Origin: Chloroflexota bacterium
Lineage (GTDB): Bacteria; Chloroflexota; Dehalococcoidia; Lucifugimonadales; GCA-2722455
Direction of reading: 5' to 3'
DNA: 64,000 bases
Assembly: GCA_002722455.1 (NCBI GenBank)
Contig: PBMB01000021.1
Coordinates: 62,001-126,000 of the forward strand
This document shows, piece by piece, positions 60,135 through 64,000 of this stretch. Below the pieces are notes generated by a model that had not been told where the DNA came from, searched no databases, and saw only the letters and a list, made by a program, of their open reading frames with translations. A program made the translations under genes and the position numbers. Every line of letters starts with the position of its first letter. Within the stretch, counting starts at the first letter, position 1.

Positions 60135-61526
60135 TTATATGATTTTATTTTTCTTTAATTTGTTTTTAATTCTTAACAAGTCTTTATCTTTGTATTTAAC
60201 ATTAGGAAAAATGTTATTTTTAAGACAATTGTAAGCATCTAAAATAATGGGTTTTAAATCTTCTGCAATATCTTTTGGTGCTGTTTCTAATAATGTTGTT
60301 TTTTTAATTGATAAATCAACATATGGAAGAATAGAATCAGAACGATTAGAAGGCAATGGCATGTCAAATACCTTATACCCAAAGAGCCTGTTGGGTATTT
60401 TAATTTTTCCAGATTTCCATTCCCAATCATTGCTTCCTAAAAATGTCCAAGCCAATAATTCTAATTTACTATCATGATCATAATCTTTTGAATAAAAATC
60501 ATATTCATTATCAATAAATAAATATTTTTTAACATTAATACAATTTAAAAAAATATCTGCATTCATTAAAAAATTAAATAAGAACGCATTAAAAGTTATG
60601 TCATAATTATAATCTTTAATTACTTTACTGTTTTCAATTTCAATAACAGGTTTATTTTTTTTAATTTGATTAACGAATATCTCTTTGTTATGTAAAACCC
60701 AATCATAGCAAACAGACTCACTGCTTTTTCGAAATTCTCCCATGTCTGTATGCAATAGATCTATGGAATAGAATTTTACAGTAGAATTATCTTTTTCAAT
60801 GTAATAACCCCATTGATCTCTTGAAATTAAATGATACTCTTTTCCACCAATTTCAAAATACAAATAAGGATATTCTTCATATTCTGTATATTCTTCTAAA
60901 TTATTAAGTTCTAAAAAAGATTTCTTTAAAAATGATAGTAGAAAGTCAAGTTTATAAAAAGATTCATCAATTTCTTTATCATATAAAGAGATTATGTTTT
61001 TCAGTGTTTTTTCATTAGACTCTTCAAATGCAAAAGACAATATATTTTTAAAATCTTCCTTAATAAGTGTCATGTTTTTAATTTTATCAACATAAGAGTA
61101 ATCGTATATTTTAGTTTCAACAATGATATTGTAAAGAATCATAAGCTGTTCGTATACAGCTTTATTGTTTTTAAATTTATCAAGTTCTTGAAGAGAAGAG
61201 AAATTCCAATAAGGCACAATACCAATTAAATGTTCAATGGATTCTCTATGAGAAAAAGAATTTGCTGAAAAGCTTTTGTTATAAAAGTACATTAATGTAA
61301 GCTGTTCTTCTATTGATTTTTCTTTAAAATGCCCTTCATTTCTACCAATAAAACAAGAATATGATTTATTATTTTTGGAAAAAGAATAAAGTGTTCCTTT
61401 TAATTCTTCATTTTCTATAGAAACCCCTTCTGCTCTATCTTCCAGAGAAGCCACAAAAGATTTACTGTTTTTACAAAATTCGTTTAAAGTATCTTTTAAA
61501 AGAAAATGCTTTGAAATGTCAGACAT
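60135..61526 (-). CDS. 463-residue unrecognised protein
   Basis: AGGAGA precedes the ATG at good spacing. The protein is soluble, with a helical first half and a Trp/Tyr-rich second half (YPYLYFEIGGKEYHLISRDQWGYYIE; LLAWTFLGSNDWEWKSGK). The C-terminus is strongly basic. I see no catalytic motif and could not align it with the local paralogue sets. It has its own terminator. Confidence 0.72.
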   Translation of the reverse strand: MSDISKHFLLKDTLNEFCKNSKSFVASLEDRAEGVSIENEELKGTLYSFSKNNKSYSCFIGRNEGHFKEKSIEEQLTLMYFYNKSFSANSFSHRESIEHLIGIVPYWNFSSLQELDKFKNNKAVYEQLMILYNIIVETKIYDYSYVDKIKNMTLIKEDFKNILSFAFEESNEKTLKNIISLYDKEIDESFYKLDFLLSFLKKSFLELNNLEEYTEYEEYPYLYFEIGGKEYHLISRDQWGYYIEKDNSTVKFYSIDLLHTDMGEFRKSSESVCYDWVLHNKEIFVNQIKKNKPVIEIENSKVIKDYNYDITFNAFLFNFLMNADIFLNCINVKKYLFIDNEYDFYSKDYDHDSKLELLAWTFLGSNDWEWKSGKIKIPNRLFGYKVFDMPLPSNRSDSILPYVDLSIKKTTLLETAPKDIAEDLKPIILDAYNCLKNNIFPNVKYKDKDLLRIKNKLKKNKII

Positions 61527-61645
61527 TATTTCTCCTCATAAATTAACAGCACAATAATAACACAAAAAACTTAGACTTTGAAGTGTTTTTTTCTTGTACA
61601 TATTTCTATTAAATGTTAATATTCCAAAAAAAGTAAGGATTTTAA

Positions 61646-62302
61646 ATGAAAATATATGAAATATACGAATATATCAGAAGCCCAGAATATTTAGTCAACT
61701 TTTTAACAGAATGCGGTATTGAATCGGAATATGATTCAGACGAGTCTGAACTTAAAATTCCTTCATTAGAAAGATTAGGTCAAAAGAAAATAAAAACATT
61801 AAAACCAGAAACAAAAGACTATGACTTTGATATAATGGAAATGACTGATTTTATTCCTGCATTAAATTTAGACCATAGAGAATCCACCTATCAAACAGAA
61901 GATATGTTAATGTTGTTAAATAGTGCATTACATTCAAAAGGAATGGAAATTATAGAGTTTGATACAAGAAGTGATTATTCTCTTCATGTCATAACAAAAC
62001 TCGGTGCAAAAAGTATAGAATCAGTATATCGTGGTTCTGCTGAAATAATAAATAAAGATTTAGAAGAAATTGCTCTTGAATTTAAAAAATTATATCGTAT
62101 AAAAGAAGAATCTGAAAAACCTTTTAAAAACGAGATTTCGATTTATAAAGCAGCAAGTATAATTTCTAGAAACTTAGATGAAAAAACTGTTAATTATGAA
62201 TTATTGGTAGATTTTTTAAATGACGTAGATCCAGAATATAACTATGAAATTGAAGAAAAAAAAGGTAGAATAGGAATAACAAGAAACAAGTTCGAGGATT
62301 AA
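61646..62302 (+). CDS. 218-residue acidic protein upstream of the YrbG exchanger gene
   Basis: AAGGATT precedes the ATG. The protein is acidic, with a central LDHRESTYQTEDMLMLLNSALHS region and a C-terminus in which YNYEIEEKKGRIGITRNKF forms a likely strand pair. It ends six bases before the YrbG-like gene and is probably co-transcribed, but nothing suggests a joint function. No family recognised. Confidence 0.72.
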   Translation: MKIYEIYEYIRSPEYLVNFLTECGIESEYDSDESELKIPSLERLGQKKIKTLKPETKDYDFDIMEMTDFIPALNLDHRESTYQTEDMLMLLNSALHSKGMEIIEFDTRSDYSLHVITKLGAKSIESVYRGSAEIINKDLEEIALEFKKLYRIKEESEKPFKNEISIYKAASIISRNLDEKTVNYELLVDFLNDVDPEYNYEIEEKKGRIGITRNKFED

Positions 62303-62308
62303 AAATAA

Positions 62309-63298
62309 ATGATGTTATACGGTTTTTACATTCTATTAGGTTTAATAGGATTGGTATATAGTGCGGATAAATTTGTAGAAGGGGCGTCAAATCTCGCTCG
62401 TAATCTAGGTATGTCTGCTATATTGGTAGGTATTATAATTGTAGGTATAGGAACGTCTGCACCTGAGATATTGGTGTCTTCTAGTGCAGCTTTGGAAGGT
62501 TCTGATTTAGCATTAGGTAATGCGATAGGTTCCAATATATCAAACATAGGTTTGATTATAGGTCTAACAGCGTTATTTGTCCCTTTGACAGTAAGAAGAG
62601 AATTACTAAAAAAAGAGTTTGCATTATTGATTGCAGTAACATTTTTAGGTATCTACTTACTTTCAGACGGTAATTTAGTAAGATTAGACGCTTTCTTTTT
62701 CTTAATATCATTAGCTTTTGTTATGTATTTCTTTGTAATGAATGCAAAACACGGAAAACATAATGAACCAGTAGAAGAAGAATCAGAAATTACAATGACA
62801 ATGGGTAAATCTATCCTATATACAGTATTAGGAATGGCAGCTCTTATTGGTTTTTCTAAATTATTGGTATTTGGTGCAGTATCATTAGCAAAAGCGATGG
62901 GCGTTGACGATATTATCATTGGTTTAACTATTGTATCAGTAGGGACTTCATTACCAGAATTGTCAGCTTGTATTGCAGCAGCAAGACAAAAACAAGCAGA
63001 CTTAGCAATTGGTAATATTGTAGGTTCTAATATTTTCAATATATTAGCTGTTCTTTCCGCTTCTGGTTTTATTCATCCTATGGAAGTAAAACAAGAAATG
63101 CTAGTGAGAGATCTTCCATTAATGGGTATATTAACAATTGGTTTCCTATTAGTTTCATTCTCACCAAAAGGTGATGGTAAAATTAACAGAGTAGATGGTT
63201 TTCTATTTTTAACAATATTTGTTCTTTATATAACTTCATTAGTCTTAGAAGAAAAAGGTATTTTTGATACAACAAAATTCTTAATGGAAGTAATGTAA
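62309..63298 (+). CDS. yrbG: YrbG-type Ca2+/Na+:cation exchanger (CaCA family)
   Basis: A 329-residue inner-membrane exchanger with about ten helices and the two inverted alpha-repeats of the family: GTSAPEILVSSSAAL...GNAIGSNISNIGL (about 50-80) and GTSLPELSACIAAA...GNIVGSNIFNILAV (about 213-245). Their Glu and Asn residues form the ion site. YrbG of E. coli has the same size. GAGGA lies ahead of the start; ATG codons at 62309 and 62312 are both possible. The acidic loop between the halves (EPVEEESEIT) may sense Ca2+. Confidence 0.95.
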   Translation: MMLYGFYILLGLIGLVYSADKFVEGASNLARNLGMSAILVGIIIVGIGTSAPEILVSSSAALEGSDLALGNAIGSNISNIGLIIGLTALFVPLTVRRELLKKEFALLIAVTFLGIYLLSDGNLVRLDAFFFLISLAFVMYFFVMNAKHGKHNEPVEEESEITMTMGKSILYTVLGMAALIGFSKLLVFGAVSLAKAMGVDDIIIGLTIVSVGTSLPELSACIAAARQKQADLAIGNIVGSNIFNILAVLSASGFIHPMEVKQEMLVRDLPLMGILTIGFLLVSFSPKGDGKINRVDGFLFLTIFVLYITSLVLEEKGIFDTTKFLMEVM

Positions 63299-63317
63299 TT
63301 AACAAAAAATTAAAACA

Positions 63318-63348
63318 AAAAAGAATAGCTTCGGTTATTCTTTTTTTT
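63318..63348 (+). terminator. terminator after the exchanger gene
   Basis: AAAGAATAGC and GTTATTCTTT pair around TTCG with one wobble, then eight T. Confidence 0.85.
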
Positions 63349-63386
63349 AAAGAATCTAAAAAATGACAACTTTAAAAAATTATTTT

Positions 63387-63737
63387 TTATGCGTAAAAAA
63401 TATCACTTTGAATAATGAAATAATCAGTTTCTAACAACATAATAGAATGTATATTATTCTTAATTTCTAATTGTATTTTATCAATGTTTTTACTTAAAAA
63501 CAAAACCTCATTACTAGGGCTTAGAGTTTGCAAAATTTCTTTTAATGTAACAACGAATCTCATTTGTTCTATAATAATTCCCCTCTGTTTTTCTTTTTCT
63601 TTTTTAAAGATGTAAGTATTAGGAACATTGCTACCATTTAGTAAAGACTCTTTTAATTGATTTAAAAAGAGATCTTGTTGCTTTAAAACTTTTAAGGAAT
63701 TGTTTATTAATCTTGTTGTTCTTGTATCTAAATTCAT
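63387..63737 (-). CDS. 116-residue helical protein, unrecognised
   Basis: AAAGGTG lies before the ATG. The protein is helical, with an amphipathic N-terminus (TRLINNSLKVLKQQDLFLNQ) and no membrane segment. A 6-2-6 palindrome overlaps its promoter, so it may be regulated by a dimeric repressor. Function unknown. Confidence 0.7.
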   Translation of the reverse strand: MNLDTRTTRLINNSLKVLKQQDLFLNQLKESLLNGSNVPNTYIFKKEKEKQRGIIIEQMRFVVTLKEILQTLSPSNEVLFLSKNIDKIQLEIKNNIHSIMLLETDYFIIQSDIFYA

Positions 63738-63753
63738 TTTTTCACCTTTATAC

Positions 63754-63767
63754 TAGACTTTAGTCTA
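63754..63767. promoter_or_regulatory. palindrome at the promoter of 63387-63737 (possible operator)
   Basis: TAGACT-TT-AGTCTA. On the minus strand it ends three bases before a TATAAA-like -10. The arms are perfect. Confidence 0.4.
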
Positions 63768-63916
63768 ACAAAAAAAAGAAACTTTAAAATAAAAAAGAAT
63801 CTCATATTTTTTTAAATTATAAGAAAAATGAAGTGGTAAAAATCCAATTTTCATAAAGCCTCCTAAAAAACAGCAAGAATAAATATAACAGAGAAAAACA
63901 AAAGTTCAAGAAACAA

Positions 63917-63946
63917 AACGACTTATCGGATTAAGTCGTTTTATTT
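63917..63946. terminator. terminator at the right end
   Basis: ACGACTTA (63918-63925) pairs with TAAGTCGT (63932-63939), flanked by A and T runs. It directly follows the stop of the partial minus-strand gene. Confidence 0.8.
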
Positions 63947-64000
63947 TTAATAATGCTTATCGAACCATGAAAACTGCTTTTTGTTTAATGATATTTCTAT
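63947..64000 (-). CDS. C-terminal end of an unrecognised protein (cut by window edge)
   Basis: On the minus strand the last 17 codons before a TAA at 63947-63949 read IEISLNKKQFSWFDKHY. The frame is open to the window edge, and a terminator follows at the proper distance. Too short for a family call. Confidence 0.5.
   Translation of the reverse strand: MEISLNKKQFSWFDKHY

Noticed and set aside
20393-61526. The accessory region as a prophage
   Set aside because: No capsid, terminase, portal, tail, integrase or lysis gene is recognisable, and gene strands alternate with single-gene units. Phage-derived genes may still be included.
1-64000. CRISPR arrays and insertion sequences
   Set aside because: No regularly spaced direct repeats, no transposase and no terminal inverted repeats were seen on either strand.

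Overview
The window looks like part of the chromosome of a very AT-rich Gram-negative bacterium, most likely a gammaproteobacterium. G+C appears to be well under 35% (judged by eye, not computed). The tRNA genes encode CCA and closely resemble Escherichia coli isoacceptors. A YccA/BI-1 protein, an NhaA antiporter, a YrbG-type exchanger, a DUF523-DUF1722 protein and a porin-like outer-membrane protein all have the gammaproteobacterial form. Most genes are small transcription units with a hairpin-plus-T terminator, and many promoters have an extended -10 (TG-N-TATAAT). Two exact copies of the chromosomal ParB-binding site parS lie inside coding sequences at 23272-23287 and 35933-35948. This suggests an origin-proximal region, or a large replicon with its own ParABS system.

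Layout. 1-1705: tail of a gene, then a tRNA cluster (Ile2-like CAT, Gly TCC, Leu with the unusual anticodon AAG, Arg TCT, Ser GCT). The cluster holds a 66-residue protein with two DnaJ-type CxxCxGxG motifs, a 490-nt non-coding stretch with 25 GGA triplets and no TCC (possible CsrB/RsmZ-like RNA), and a structured tail ending in a terminator. 1761-8427: small unknown genes, a T4 Rnl1-type RNA ligase, YccA, and DUF523-DUF1722. 8470-20114: signalling and envelope genes (chemotaxis receptor, REC-plus-helical-repeat regulator, patatin lipase, DoxX, DUF1523-like protein, NhaA, secreted proteins) with the first member of a large unknown family between them. 20213-61526: an accessory region of almost entirely unrecognised proteins, many of them local paralogues. 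62309-63298: YrbG exchanger; then a small unknown gene and the tail of another at the right edge.

The accessory region is a lineage-specific expansion. I see six paralogous sets. (A) Two complete genes and one internally deleted relic resemble the TOPRIM and domain IV parts of type IA topoisomerases without the catalytic tyrosine domain (20213-22433). (B) Five tandem genes with a helical front half and beta-rich back half (24921-29945). (C) Three helical proteins (31872, 32932, 37796). (D) Two proteins with a shared acidic C-terminal block (53952, 58777). (E) An adjacent pair (35873, 36743). (F) Four 630-770 residue proteins sharing an LG-x-x-(M/L)WC(I/V) signature (13891, 22471, 51395, 54945). 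Two genes look antitoxin-like: an MbcA/ParS-type domain (34409) in a tight two-gene operon, and a Panacea/DUF4065 domain (53328).

How the genes work together cannot be read from sequence alone. The recognisable ones cover ion homeostasis (NhaA, YrbG), nucleotide clean-up (MazG-like), RNA repair (RNA ligase near the tRNA cluster), chemotaxis and envelope function. The unknown paralogue sets, the antitoxin-like genes and the embedded parS sites are the parts most worth following up.
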